NCBI GenBank assembly: GCA_947626025.1
Contig: CANQQQ010000008.1
Location: 1 to 48,477 of the forward strand
Direction: 5' to 3'
DNA length: 48,477 nt
DNA from: an uncultured Clostridia bacterium
GTDB taxonomy: Bacteria > Bacillota > Clostridia > TANB77 > CAG-508
The translations under genes were made by a program, and so were the position numbers. Of this stretch, positions 8,690-17,762 are shown piece by piece (position 1 is the first letter of the stretch; every line of letters begins with the position of its first letter). The notes beneath the pieces were generated by a model that was not told the DNA's origin, searched no databases, and saw only the letters and a program-made list of their open reading frames with translations.

Positions 8690-9397
8690 TTAATTTACAT
8701 ATGTGCCTATTTTCTCGCCTTTAACAATTTTAACAATGTTTTCTGGTTTTGCAATTTCAAAAACCATTAAAGGAATATTATTATCCCTACATAAAGATGT
8801 TGCCGTAGAATCCATAACCTTTAAATCCTTATCTAGTATATCAATATAAGATATTTTATCATATTTTACTGCTGATGGATCTAATTTTGGATCTGCTGAA
8901 TAAACCCCATCTATCGTTTTAGCAAGTAATATTATATCTGCATTAATCTCTGCAGCTCTAAGAGCTGCCCCTGTATCTGTTGAGAAGTATGGATGACCTG
9001 TTCCACATGCAAATATAACAACTCTCCCTCTCTGCAAATGTTTTTCAGCCTTTCTTTTAATATAAGGCTCTGCGATTTCTCTCATTTCAATTGCTGTTTG
9101 AACTCTAGTATCAACTCCTCTAGCCTCTAAGCAATCCTGAAGTGCAAGTGCATTCATAGTTGTGGCTAACATTCCCATATAATCTGAAGTTGTTCTTTCC
9201 ATATCGTGTCCATATCTACCACGCCAGAAGTTTCCACCTCCAACAACAATAGCGACTTCAACTCCTAAGTCTACAACTTTTTTAATTTCGTCACATATAC
9301 TACCAATAACATCAGCATATACTCCCGTTTTATTGTCTCCTGCTAATGCCTCTCCACTTAACTTTAAAAGTACACGCTTATAAACTGCTTCGCTCAT
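8690..9397 (-). CDS. pyrH: UMP kinase
   Basis: Phosphorylates UMP to UDP; amino acid kinase fold, normally hexameric. Motifs are KLSGEALAG at the N-terminus, [11 protein letters not shown], the Asp-containing [18 protein letters not shown] region, and [14 protein letters not shown] near the C-terminus. 235 residues. A GGAAGG-type ribosome site is at normal distance. It lies downstream of carAB, so the first and a late step of UTP synthesis share a gene run. The 94-base gap to carB shows no clear terminator. Confidence 0.97.
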   Translation of the reverse strand: MSEAVYKRVLLKLSGEALAGDNKTGVYADVIGSICDEIKKVVDLGVEVAIVVGGGNFWRGRYGHDMERTTSDYMGMLATTMNALALQDCLEARGVDTRVQTAIEMREIAEPYIKRKAEKHLQRGRVVIFACGTGHPYFSTDTGAALRAAEINADIILLAKTIDGVYSADPKLDPSAVKYDKISYIDILDKDLKVMDSTATSLCRDNNIPLMVFEIAKPENIVKIVKGEKIGTYVN

Positions 9398-9491
9398 ATT
9401 TTTCTTCCTTTCCTATAATATGTTTATTATTCTATCATATATTAAATAAAATTTGTTAAATTTGTTAAAATTTATTTTAATATTTTAAATT

Positions 9492-12400
9492 TTATACTTC
9501 AGTTATATCTACTATCTCTATTTCTTCCTCAGTATTAGTGTCTTCAATAGCATCATACAATGCATTTGCGGTATCAAGAGAAGTAAAGCAAGGAATTTTA
9601 CATTCTACAGCCAAACGTCTTATTTTAAATCCATCTCTACTAGATTCTTTTCCTTTAGTTGGAGTATTAATTATAAAATTGATTTTACCTGATTCAACTA
9701 AATTTGGTATACTTTCAGCACCTTCCCAAATTTTTTCTAGCATACAAGTATCTATTCCATTTTCTTTCAAAAATGTTGATGTACCTTTAGTTGCATATAT
9801 TTTAAATCCTTTATTATAAAGTTTTCTTGCCAATGGAAGAACTTCTTTTTTGTCTTTATCTCTTACTGTTATTAATATGTTTCCTTCATGAGGTATACTT
9901 ACTCCACTTGCAATAAAAGCTTTTACAATTGCATCTGTAAAATTTCTAGCCACACCTAAAACTTCTCCTGTAGATTTCATTTCAGGTCCTAAACTCGTAT
10001 CTGCATTTTTGATTTTTTCAAATGAGAATACTGGCATCTTTATTGCAACATAATCACTACGCTTATATACTCCTGTTCCATATTCCATATCTTTTAATTT
10101 TTCTCCAAATATTACTCTTGTAGCAATATCTATTACTGGTAAATTTGTAACTTTACTTATGTATGGTACTGTTCTACTTGAACGTGGATTTACTTCTATT
10201 ATATATACTTCATTATTTTGTAATATAAACTGGATATTCATCATTCCTATTACATTTAATTCTTTAGCTAGCAATTTTGTATATTCTACTATTTTGTTAG
10301 CAGATTCTTCATTTACATTCTGTGTTGGATAAACTGAAATACTATCTCCTGAATGTACACCTGTTCTTTCCAATAATTCCATAATACCAGGAATTAAAAC
10401 ATCTTCTCCATCACAAATTGCATCAACTTCAATTTCTTTTCCCATAATGTATTTGTCTACTAATATTGGATGTTCTTGTGCTATTTTGTTTATTTCATCA
10501 ATTAGTTTTTCAACATCTGAGTCATCATATGCAATAGCCATACCTTGTCCACCAAGTACATACGAAGGTCTAACAAGTACAGGATATCCTAATTTATTAG
10601 CAACTTCTTTTGCTTCTTCTACTGTATAAACAGTTCCTCCTTGAGGTCTTGTAATATTGCAATTATTTAAAACCTGATCAAATAATTCTCTGTCTTCTGC
10701 TCTATCCATATTTTCTTCTGAAGTTCCTAAAATTTTAACTCCAATATTTTTTAATGCTCTAGTAAGTTTTATAGCAGTCTGTCCACCAAATTGAACTATT
10801 GCGCCATAAGGTTTTTCCACGTTTATAATATTTTCAACATCTTCAGGTGTTAATGGTTCAAAATAAAGTTTATCAGCTATATCAAAATCTGTACTTACCG
10901 TCTCTGGGTTATTATTAATAATTATCGTCTCAAATCCTTTTTTCTTTAATGCCCATACTGCATGAACACTACAGTAATCAAATTCAATTCCTTGTCCTAT
11001 TCTAATTGGTCCTGAACCTAAAACTACAACTTTTTTCTTATCTGTTTGTTTGTCAGCTTCGTTATCATCATCATAGCTTGAATAATAATATGGTGTTGTA
11101 GCTTCAAATTCTGCTGCACAAGTGTCTACCATTTTAAAATTAGCAACTATGTTATTTCCCTCTCTTATTTTCTTTATTTCTTCTACTCTTGCCTTTGTTA
11201 AATCAGATATTACTTTATCTGTATATCCATATTTTTTAGCTTTTCTAATCAAATTCGCATCTAGTTTAGAACTTTGCAATTCATTTTCAATTTTTACTAG
11301 ATTATTAATCTTACTTATAAAAAACTTATCTATTTTGGTAATTTCATGAATTTTTTCAATTGTCATTCCACGTCTTAAATTTTCCGCGATAACCCACATT
11401 CTTTCATTATTAACCTTTTTTAGTTCTTCTCGAATTTCCTCGTCAGAATAAATACTTAGTTTAGGCAAGATTAGACTATCTATATTTTCCTCTAATGAAC
11501 GTATTGCCTTCATAAGACCTGCCTCTAAAGTAGGTGCTATCGCCATAACCTCTCCTGTCGCCTTCATTTGAGTTCCTAAATCACGATCAGCTGTTAAAAA
11601 TTTACTAAATGGCCATTTTGGTATTTTTACAACAACATAGTCTAATACTGGCTCAAAGCATGCGTAAGTTTTGCCAGTTACAGCATTTTTTATTTCATCT
11701 AATGTATAACCTATTGCTATCTTCGCTGCAACTTTTGCTATAGGATAACCTGTAGCTTTTGATGCTAATGCAGAAGAACGACTAACTCTAGGATTAACTT
11801 CTATTACTGCATATTCAAAGCTGTTAGGATTTAGTGCAAATTGAACATTGCATCCTCCTTCAATCTTTAATGCAGATATAATTTTTATAGCTGAACTTCT
11901 TAGCATTTGATATTCTTTATCTGATAAAGTTTGTGAAGGTGCTACAACAATACTATCGCCTGTATGAACTCCTACTGGATCTATGTTTTCCATATTACAT
12001 ACAGTAATACAGTTGCCTTTGCTGTCTCTAATTACCTCATATTCAATTTCTTTCCAGCCTGAAATACATTTTTCTACTAATACTTGATGAACTCTTGAAA
12101 GTCTTAGACCACTTTCACAAATCTCATTGAATTGAGCCTCTGTATAGGCAATTCCTCCTCCCGTTCCTCCTAATGTATATGCTGGTCTAATAATGACTGG
12201 TAAACCGATTTCTCTTGCGAAATTAAGTCCTGCCTGCAAATCTGTTACAACTTTACTTGCAATACATGGCTCACCAATTAATTCCATCATATCCTTAAAA
12301 GCTTGTCTATCCTCTGCATTTTTTATTCCTTCAGGTGAAGTTCCTAAAAGTCTTACGCCCTTTTCTTTTAAATATCCTGACTCTGCAAGTTCCATTGCAA

Positions 12401-12692
12401 TATTAAGTCCTGTTTGTCCTCCTAGATTTGGCAATATACTATCTGGATTTTCTTTTTCAATTATTTTTTTTACAGTTTTTACTGTAAGTGGTTCTATATA
12501 TATTTTGTCTGCCATATTTTTATCTGTCATTATTGTTGCAGGGTTTGAATTTACTAATACTACTTCTAATCCTTCTTTTTTTAATTCAACACATGCTTGT
12601 GTCCCAGCATAATCAAATTCTGCTGCTTGTCCTATAATAATAGGTCCTGAACCTATAACTAATACTTTTTTTATTTGTTTGTTTTTTGGCAT
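9492..12692 (-). CDS. carB: Carbamoyl-phosphate synthase large subunit
   Basis: Makes carbamoyl phosphate from bicarbonate, two ATP and ammonia channelled from CarA, for pyrimidines and arginine. 1066 residues with the two homologous ATP-grasp halves: [17 protein letters not shown] at residue 14, and [15 protein letters not shown] starting the second half near 560. Both halves carry EVNPR(V/S)SR motifs, and an MGS-like allosteric domain follows residue 930. The C-terminus is acidic. It follows carA closely (32 bases). Confidence 0.97.
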   Translation of the reverse strand: MPKNKQIKKVLVIGSGPIIIGQAAEFDYAGTQACVELKKEGLEVVLVNSNPATIMTDKNMADKIYIEPLTVKTVKKIIEKENPDSILPNLGGQTGLNIAMELAESGYLKEKGVRLLGTSPEGIKNAEDRQAFKDMMELIGEPCIASKVVTDLQAGLNFAREIGLPVIIRPAYTLGGTGGGIAYTEAQFNEICESGLRLSRVHQVLVEKCISGWKEIEYEVIRDSKGNCITVCNMENIDPVGVHTGDSIVVAPSQTLSDKEYQMLRSSAIKIISALKIEGGCNVQFALNPNSFEYAVIEVNPRVSRSSALASKATGYPIAKVAAKIAIGYTLDEIKNAVTGKTYACFEPVLDYVVVKIPKWPFSKFLTADRDLGTQMKATGEVMAIAPTLEAGLMKAIRSLEENIDSLILPKLSIYSDEEIREELKKVNNERMWVIAENLRRGMTIEKIHEITKIDKFFISKINNLVKIENELQSSKLDANLIRKAKKYGYTDKVISDLTKARVEEIKKIREGNNIVANFKMVDTCAAEFEATTPYYYSSYDDDNEADKQTDKKKVVVLGSGPIRIGQGIEFDYCSVHAVWALKKKGFETIIINNNPETVSTDFDIADKLYFEPLTPEDVENIINVEKPYGAIVQFGGQTAIKLTRALKNIGVKILGTSEENMDRAEDRELFDQVLNNCNITRPQGGTVYTVEEAKEVANKLGYPVLVRPSYVLGGQGMAIAYDDSDVEKLIDEINKIAQEHPILVDKYIMGKEIEVDAICDGEDVLIPGIMELLERTGVHSGDSISVYPTQNVNEESANKIVEYTKLLAKELNVIGMMNIQFILQNNEVYIIEVNPRSSRTVPYISKVTNLPVIDIATRVIFGEKLKDMEYGTGVYKRSDYVAIKMPVFSFEKIKNADTSLGPEMKSTGEVLGVARNFTDAIVKAFIASGVSIPHEGNILITVRDKDKKEVLPLARKLYNKGFKIYATKGTSTFLKENGIDTCMLEKIWEGAESIPNLVESGKINFIINTPTKGKESSRDGFKIRRLAVECKIPCFTSLDTANALYDAIEDTNTEEEIEIVDITEV

Positions 12693-12724
12693 TGTATTAT
12701 TTCATTCCTTTCTTTACTATTTTT

Positions 12725-13799
12725 CTAGCATTTAGAGTTACACATTTCTATAAATTTATCGAATAGGTATGCACAATCTTGTGGTCCTGGACATGCTTCT
12801 GGATGGAATTGTATTGTAAATATATTTTTATTCTTATAATTTAATCCTTCTATTGTTCCATCATTTACATTTATATATGATACTTCAGCAATATCTTTAT
12901 TTAATGAATCCTCTTTTACGTAATATCCATGGTTTTGTGAAGTTATACATATTCTACCTGTACTTAATTCTTTAACCGGATGATTTGGTCCTCTATGACC
13001 ATATTTTAGTTTTGCTGTTTTTGCTCCTGTTGCTAAAGCCATTAATTGGTGTCCTAAACAAATTCCCATTATTGGTATATTTGTTTCATATAGTTTCTTT
13101 ATATTTTGTATTGCAATTTTACAATCTTCTGGATCTCCTGGTCCATTTGATAATAGTATTCCGTCAAAATTTCCTTCTATAATAGTTTCAGCTGATATAT
13201 CTTGAGGAAAAGCGGTAACTGTACAATCTCGTTTTAATAATGATCTAATTATATTTTCTTTACATCCAAAATCTATTAATGCTATTTGTTTAGTTCCTTC
13301 TCCAAATTTTCTAATACGTTTATTTGATACTTCTCCTACTACATTTTTGAAAGAATATTCTTTAATTTCTTTCAATATACTATTTAAATCTGATATATCA
13401 GATACTAATTTTCCTCTCATTGTTCCATAATCCCTTAAGACTTTAGTCAATTTTCTAGTATTTACATTCATCAATCCGTGGTATATTATTTTCTCTTAAA
13501 TAATCATTTAAATTGGTCTCTGCCCTAAAATTGCTTTCTAGTTCTGCTAATTCATGTATAAAGACTGCCTTTATCCATATTTTTCGTGATTCAACATCAT
13601 TTGTAATTATCCCATAATTACCTATTAATGGATATGTCAATGTTACACCTTGTCCTGCATAAGATGGATCTGTAAATATCTCTAAATATCCCGTCATTGA
13701 AGTATTAAATACTACTTCGCATACAGTATCTTTGCTAGCACCAATTCTTTTTCCTTCAAATATATCTCCATTTTCTAAAACTAAGTAACCTGTTTCCAT
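12725..13799 (-). CDS. carA: Carbamoyl-phosphate synthase small subunit, interrupted by one extra base
   Basis: Glutamine amidotransferase subunit that hydrolyses glutamine and feeds ammonia to CarB. The N-terminal frame (13455-13799; GYLVLENGDIFEG, TSMTGYLEI) continues to the CarA motif NNIP and then derails at CGG codon 13476-13478, ending in a stop at 13455. Skipping one C gives IPGLMNVNTRKLTKVLRD and enters the frame holding the class I GATase domain: GICLGHQLMALA with the nucleophile Cys, and FHPEACPGP with the catalytic His/Glu. The joined protein is 357 residues, exactly the family length. Nothing else is damaged. Error, pseudogene or +1 frameshift: see findings. Confidence 0.92.
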
Positions 13800-13831
13800 A
13801 TATACCCCCTATTTACATAAATAATCGCAAA

Positions 13832-13857
13832 AAAGAAGAGCCATTAGCTCTTCTTAA
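13832..13857 (-). terminator. Intrinsic terminator after tsf
   Basis: A 9-bp stem (AAGAAGAGC with GCTCTTCTT) is followed on the minus strand by TTTTTT, just past the tsf stop. It separates the rpsB-tsf transcript from carAB-pyrH, although no clear new promoter is visible in the 59-base gap, so partial read-through is likely. Confidence 0.8.
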
Positions 13858-13858
13858 A

Positions 13859-14743
13859 TTATTGATTTAATTGTTTCTTAACTTCATCTGCAAAATTTTC
13901 TTCTACCTTTTCAATTCCTTCTCCTTTTTCAAATCTTGCAAATTCTAATACACTTGCTTTTTTAGAAGCAAGTAAATCTTTAATCTTCATATCTGGATTT
14001 TTTACAAATGCTTGATCTACTAGGCAAATTTCCTCATAGAATTTTCCTAGTCTTCCTTGAACCACTTTTTCAGCTATAGCTTCTGGCTTTCCTTCATTCA
14101 TAGCTTGAACTTTTAATATTTCCATTTCTTTATTTAGTCTTTCAGCTGGAACATCATCTCTGCCAATAAACTCTGCTTTAGCTGCTGCTATTTGCATACA
14201 TATGTCTTTTGCAAGTTCTTCATCTGCATTTTCCATAGAAATTAGAACTCCAATTTTTCCATCTCCATGTATATATTTTGCTACAATACCATTTGAAGTA
14301 AATCTTGCAAATCTTCTTACTGAAAGGTTTTCACCTATTTTTGCAATTTTTTCTGTTAAAACATCTTTTACAGTTTTAGATGAATCTGAAATAGATGGTT
14401 GTTGTAATAGATCTTCAACATCTTTTGGATTATTTACAACAATTTGTTTTGCAACATCTTCAGCAAAACTTCTAAATTCAACGTTTTGTGCAACGAAATC
14501 TGTTTCCGCATTAACTTCAACAACAGCTCCTGTTTTTCTATCTTCTGAAATATATGCAGTAACTAATCCTTCTGCTGCAATTCTATCTGCCTTCTTAGCC
14601 GCTTTTGTAATTCCTCTTTCACGAAGAAGTTCCATTGCTTTTTCCATGTCTCCATTAGTTTCTGTTAAAACCTTTTTACATTCCATCATTCCTGCATCTG
14701 TTTTCTTTCTCAATTCCATTACTTGTGCTGCTGTAATAGCCAT
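13859..14743 (-). CDS. tsf: Translation elongation factor Ts
   Basis: Guanine-nucleotide exchange factor for EF-Tu. The N-terminal UBA-like domain (AAQVMELRKKTDAGMMECKK) and the family motif VEVNAETDFVAQN are clear, followed by the paired core domains. About 294 residues. The start at 14743 (MAITAA) is nine bases from an AAGGAAGGA ribosome site; the ATG at 14752 is an in-frame extension within that spacer. It follows rpsB, as in nearly all bacteria. Confidence 0.97.
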   Translation of the reverse strand: MAITAAQVMELRKKTDAGMMECKKVLTETNGDMEKAMELLRERGITKAAKKADRIAAEGLVTAYISEDRKTGAVVEVNAETDFVAQNVEFRSFAEDVAKQIVVNNPKDVEDLLQQPSISDSSKTVKDVLTEKIAKIGENLSVRRFARFTSNGIVAKYIHGDGKIGVLISMENADEELAKDICMQIAAAKAEFIGRDDVPAERLNKEMEILKVQAMNEGKPEAIAEKVVQGRLGKFYEEICLVDQAFVKNPDMKIKDLLASKKASVLEFARFEKGEGIEKVEENFADEVKKQLNQ

Positions 14744-14781
14744 TATAATCAATCCTTCCTTTTATTTATTTTTAAAATGAA

Positions 14782-14804
14782 GGGTCGACATCGGGTGTCG
14801 ACCC
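14782..14804 (-). terminator. Hairpin in the rpsB-tsf intergenic region
   Basis: An 8-bp GC-rich stem (GGGTCGAC with GTCGACCC) with a 7-base loop is followed on the minus strand by TTCATTTT. The T-tract is weak, so this is probably a partial terminator/attenuator or an mRNA-processing or stability element that lowers tsf relative to rpsB. Confidence 0.6.
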
Positions 14805-14847
14805 ATATTCAATTCTTTACATATATTATTTATTTATTGCTATTATT

Positions 14848-15633
14848 TTATTCCTCTTCAGCATTCTCGTCGCTATTTGCAACTACTTCTTCTATGCTTT
14901 CTTCTGCATTTTCATTCTCATTTGAGAATAAGTTTTCTGTACCAATAACTTCACCTTGTTTAGCTTCAATTACAGCATTAGCCATAACTGTTGCAATTAG
15001 TTTTACTGAACGTATAGCATCATCATTTCCTGGTATTGGATAATCAACATCTTCAGGTGAACAATTTGTGTCAACAATACCAACTACTGGTATATTTAGC
15101 TTTTTAGCTTCTAATATAGCTGTTCTTTCTTTATTTGGATCTACTATAAAGATAACACCTGGTAATTCATTCATCTCTTTAATACCACCAAGGTTTTTCT
15201 CTAATTTTTCCATTTCCTTTTTTAAACCTATAACTTCTTTTTTAGGTAACACTTCAAATGTTCCATCTTCTTGCATTTTTTCTAAGTCTTTTAATCTTTG
15301 TACTCTTGCTTTAATTGTTTCAAAATTTGTAAGCATTCCACCTAACCATCTTTGGTCAACATAGTACATATCGCACATTAATGCAGCTTCTTTCATACAT
15401 TCTTGTGCTTGTTTTTTTGTTCCTACAAATAGAACTGTCTTTCCTTCTTCTACTTGTTCTCTAATAAATTCATAAGCCTCGTCAATTTTTTTAGATGTCT
15501 TTTGTAAATCAATAATATGGATACCATTTCTAGCTTGATATATATATTCAGCCATTTTAGGGTTCCATCTTCTTGTTTGATGTCCGAAATGAACACCTGC
15601 TTCTAGTAATTGTTTCATTGCAACTACTGCCAT
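14848..15633 (-). CDS. rpsB: 30S ribosomal protein S2
   Basis: Component of the small ribosomal subunit, bound at the head-body junction. Typical motifs are [19 protein letters not shown], the IHIIDLQKT segment, [25 protein letters not shown] and [12 protein letters not shown]. At 261 residues it is slightly long because of an acidic Glu/Asn-rich C-terminal tail (about 235-261). A strong AAAGGAGG ribosome site lies upstream. First gene of the large minus-strand run. Confidence 0.98.
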   Translation of the reverse strand: MAVVAMKQLLEAGVHFGHQTRRWNPKMAEYIYQARNGIHIIDLQKTSKKIDEAYEFIREQVEEGKTVLFVGTKKQAQECMKEAALMCDMYYVDQRWLGGMLTNFETIKARVQRLKDLEKMQEDGTFEVLPKKEVIGLKKEMEKLEKNLGGIKEMNELPGVIFIVDPNKERTAILEAKKLNIPVVGIVDTNCSPEDVDYPIPGNDDAIRSVKLIATVMANAVIEAKQGEVIGTENLFSNENENAEESIEEVVANSDENAEEE

Positions 15634-15744
15634 TTTAAATTCCTCCTTTTAGTTTTAAGCTTCCATAAGATTTCAACCACTTATACAAACTTATAAAAAG
15701 CACCTATATAAGCTAGTCTTATGTGCATATTTTTAACCTTGGAT

Positions 15745-15774
15745 ATTATAGCATAAAATTTACATATTATGCAA
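15745..15774 (-). promoter_or_regulatory. Promoter of rpsB
   Basis: On the minus strand TTGCAT (15769-15774) and TATAAT (15745-15750) are 18 bases apart. This leaves an untranslated leader of about 100 bases before rpsB, long enough for autoregulatory structure, though I see no compelling fold in it. Confidence 0.7.
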
Positions 15775-15802
15775 TACTTTTATTGAAATTTATTATATTT
15801 CT

Positions 15803-15935
15803 TTACATATCTCTTATAGAAGTAATAAATTCATATATTTCTTTCCAATTATGTACTCTTCTAAAATAATCTTCTTTTCTATTATAAGATGTATCCATAA
15901 GTAATGCAATAATTCCACTATTCTTAACTTCTAAT
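15803..15935 (-). pseudogene. Orphan C-terminal coding fragment
   Basis: An open frame of about 43 codons on the minus strand ends with TAA at 15803. Its product contains VKNSGIIALLMDTSYNRKE and a Trp/Tyr-rich tail (HNWKEIYEFI). It has no start codon or ribosome site and is preceded by a stop. The composition looks like a genuine protein end, but I do not recognise the family. It partly overlaps the tail of the neighbouring hydrolase remnant. Confidence 0.35.
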
Positions 15936-16014
15936 TATATTCTATACAGTTAATTTTTATTGTAGTTCCATCACTTGTAACCCAAATTGTTCCATCTTGG
16001 TCTGTTCTATAAAG
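15931..16014 (-). pseudogene. 3' remnant of a ComEC-like MBL-fold hydrolase
   Basis: On the minus strand this segment encodes LYRTDQDGTIWVTSDGTT and ends EYN-stop. It is clearly homologous to the C-terminus of the intact MBL-fold protein at 16761-17720 (IYRTDKNGTIWLTSNGTT). The remnant is cut off almost exactly where the left 115-bp direct repeat begins (16020). It is therefore the tail of a second, older copy whose body was lost or replaced at the island boundary. Confidence 0.85.
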
Positions 16015-16019
16015 TTAAT

Positions 16020-16134
16020 AAAAACCGTTTCTTTTGAAACGGTTTGAAGTTTTTGTGTTTATTAAATTTTTATAGTCTTGTAACCTAAGTTATATCAAGA
16101 TTTATAAAAAATTCGACAAAAGCTCGTATTGGTG
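16020..16134. repeat. Left copy of 115-bp direct repeat (island boundary)
   Basis: Identical over 115 bases to 22926-23040. It contains the tRNA-Tyr trailer, its intrinsic terminator (stem 16022-16045) and the last five bases of the tRNA (CACCA on the minus strand). Bases beyond both ends differ from the other copy. It marks the left edge of the island inserted next to tRNA-Tyr. Confidence 0.9.
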
Positions 16135-16179
16135 CCTAAGCAAGGGACGTATGCGAAAAACATTACTTGCAGAAGCACC
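16131..16179. other. Strong two-helix hairpin, possible structured RNA
   Basis: GGTGC (16131-16135) pairs with GCACC (16175-16179), and GCAAG (16140-16144) pairs with CTTGC (16166-16170). They are separated by a symmetric 4x4 internal loop (CTAA/AGAA) and capped by a 21-base loop. The first four bases are shared with the direct repeat. The fold could act in either orientation: as a leader upstream of the plus-strand gene at 16391, or as part of an attachment site. It matches no riboswitch that I recognise. Confidence 0.45.
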
Positions 16180-16221
16180 TTATTATCCGTTTCAAAATTA
16201 GTTATAGCAATAGATTACGAG

Positions 16222-16248
16222 ATTTGTATATACAAATGTCATTTTTTT
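16222..16248 (+). other. 16-bp perfect palindrome followed by T-run
   Basis: ATTTGTATATACAAAT (16222-16237) is self-complementary and is followed by seven T (16242-16248). It could be a weak terminator for a short plus-strand transcript starting in the hairpin region, or a protein-binding dyad upstream of the 16391 gene promoter. Confidence 0.4.
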
Positions 16249-16312
16249 GCTATTAACTATGTTTTTAATTTAACATAATTTTAAAATTTTGCAATAAATT
16301 TCAATTGATTTG

Positions 16313-16341
16313 TTGAAATCTATTTTAAATTGTTATATAAT
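16313..16341 (+). promoter_or_regulatory. Promoter of the 127-residue island protein
   Basis: TTGAAA (16313-16318) and TATAAT (16336-16341) are separated by 17 bases, about 50 bases upstream of the start codon at 16391. The only evident plus-strand promoter in the island. Confidence 0.75.
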
Positions 16342-16390
16342 CAATATACTTTTTATTCTAAAAATACTTTTTCAAAGGAGATTTTAATCT

Positions 16391-16774
16391 ATGAATGATT
16401 TTTTTAATTCTTTAGGAAATACTTTACGAGATTCTTTATGTGATTTAGATCTTTCTATTCATGATAAAATAAAAAATACTGCAATAGATAATTTTATACA
16501 TGAACTTAAAGACTACTTATTTAAATCTGATTCTATTTATAAACTTTCTAAATTACCGAAAGATACATTATTAGACATTAATGAAATTGAATCAAACTAC
16601 ATACAATGCTATCTTAATCATGAAGAATATAATATTCCGAAAGAAATGGTTTATAAGCCTGATTTAATAGGTCTAGTTAATGATGGATGGATTTCATTGC
16701 AATTGCAAAACGATGGTTTATATCATGTTATCAAATTTGATAAATCAACTGGTAAGCCTATTAATAATAATTAA
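16391..16774 (+). CDS. Hypothetical island protein, 127 residues
   Basis: A complete small gene with its own promoter and an AAAGGAGA ribosome site 10 bases upstream, convergent with the MBL gene. The product is soluble and slightly acidic, with a helical N-terminal half (MNDFFNSLGNTLRDSL, then an IHELKDYLF helix) and a C-terminal half containing PDLIGLVNDGWISLQL. No signal peptide, membrane segment or motif I can assign. It is the only plus-strand gene in the island and lies next to the left repeat. Cargo of unknown function. Confidence 0.6.
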   Translation: MNDFFNSLGNTLRDSLCDLDLSIHDKIKNTAIDNFIHELKDYLFKSDSIYKLSKLPKDTLLDINEIESNYIQCYLNHEEYNIPKEMVYKPDLIGLVNDGWISLQLQNDGLYHVIKFDKSTGKPINNN

Positions 16775-17720
16775 CGTAAAAAAAGAAAGCATATAAATAC
16801 TTTCTTTTAAAAATTATTGCTTGCTTTCTTCCAGTTCCATCTAAATTATATTCTAAACAATTTATGTTTATTGTAGTTCCATTACTTGTAAGCCAAATCG
16901 TACCATTTTTATCTGTTCTATATATTTTTATATTATTATGCTCTAATCTGCCAATAACATCATTACTAGGGAAATCATATCCATTACCATTTCCCACAGA
17001 AATTACTGCATATTTAGGTTTAATTTCTTCTAAAAACTGCTGACTTGTGCTACTATTTGAACCATGATGAGCTACTTTTAATACATTTACCTCGTCCCAC
17101 TCTACATGTTCTTCAACTTTAGTTGTAGAATCTCCCATAAATAAATATTTAGTTTCTTTATAGTCTAATTCAATAACTATTGAGGAATCATTTAAATCAT
17201 TTCCATCATTTATATTTAATACTTTCCAATTAGCATTTCCTAATAAATAATTCACATCTTTTGTTGCTCTTAGGCTAGTATTTGTATTTATATTGTATTC
17301 TTCAATTGTTGAAATTAATTTAGCATAAGTTTTTGTTTCATTTGAATTTGCTGGCATATATAATACACCAATTTCTAATTCTTCTAATATTTTATATGCT
17401 CCACCTATATGATCTTCGTCAAAATGCGTTAGTATAAAATAATCAATTTTCTTTACGTTTTGTGCCTTTAGGAACTCTACAATATAATACCCATCTTGAT
17501 CATTTCCACTATCAATTAACATATTACAACCATTTATAGTAATAAATGTACTATCAGCTTGTCCCACATTTAAGTAAAATATGTTTAAGTCTTCTCGATT
17601 AATATTTAATTTTGTATATAATTTATTGTCATTATTAATATTATTTCTTAATAAAATTAATGCTAAAATGATTATAAAAAACACTAAAATTATTATTATC
17701 GTTTTATTGTTCTTCTTCAT
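16761..17720 (-). CDS. ComEC-like metallo-beta-lactamase-fold hydrolase with N-terminal anchor
   Basis: An N-terminal membrane helix (about 7-25) precedes a metallo-beta-lactamase domain of the ComEC/Rec2 C-terminal type: NVGQADSTFI, MLIDSGN, the metal motif THFDEDHIGG, FMGDST, KVAHHGSNSS and YDFPSND. Soluble relatives act on DNA, RNA or phosphodiesters outside the membrane. The catalytic residues look intact. The remnant paralogue at 15931 stops right after EYN, but this copy reads on about 27 residues through the convergent terminator region. An extra T appears to have removed the natural stop. It lies downstream of the Gabija-like genes; whether it serves them is unknown. Confidence 0.8.
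   Translation of the reverse strand: MKKNNKTIIIILVFFIIILALILLRNNINNDNKLYTKLNINREDLNIFYLNVGQADSTFITINGCNMLIDSGNDQDGYYIVEFLKAQNVKKIDYFILTHFDEDHIGGAYKILEELEIGVLYMPANSNETKTYAKLISTIEEYNINTNTSLRATKDVNYLLGNANWKVLNINDGNDLNDSSIVIELDYKETKYLFMGDSTTKVEEHVEWDEVNVLKVAHHGSNSSTSQQFLEEIKPKYAVISVGNGNGYDFPSNDVIGRLEHNNIKIYRTDKNGTIWLTSNGTTININCLEYNLDGTGRKQAIIFKRKYLYAFFFYVNYY
16782..16808. terminator. Convergent terminator between the 127-residue gene and the MBL gene
   Basis: An 8-bp stem AAAGAAAG/CTTTCTTT is flanked by A- and T-rich runs on both sides and lies between two convergent genes. The extended reading frame of the MBL gene passes through it, supporting the view that the extension is not ancestral. Confidence 0.6.
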
Positions 17721-17762
17721 GATACTCCTTTTTCTAACATTTATTATTTATATTGCACTATC

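Noticed and set aside
12193-12612. Plus-strand open frame of 139 codons opposite carB
   Set aside because: Shadow frame of a well-conserved gene; Ser/Ile/Phe-rich product with no start signals.
14202-14780. Plus-strand open frame of 192 codons opposite tsf
   Set aside because: Lies entirely over tsf, with codon composition expected from the complement of a Lys/Glu-rich gene.
15634-15744. Possible ribosomal-protein S2 leader regulatory RNA
   Set aside because: The leader is about 100 bases, but I could not find a convincing conserved fold.
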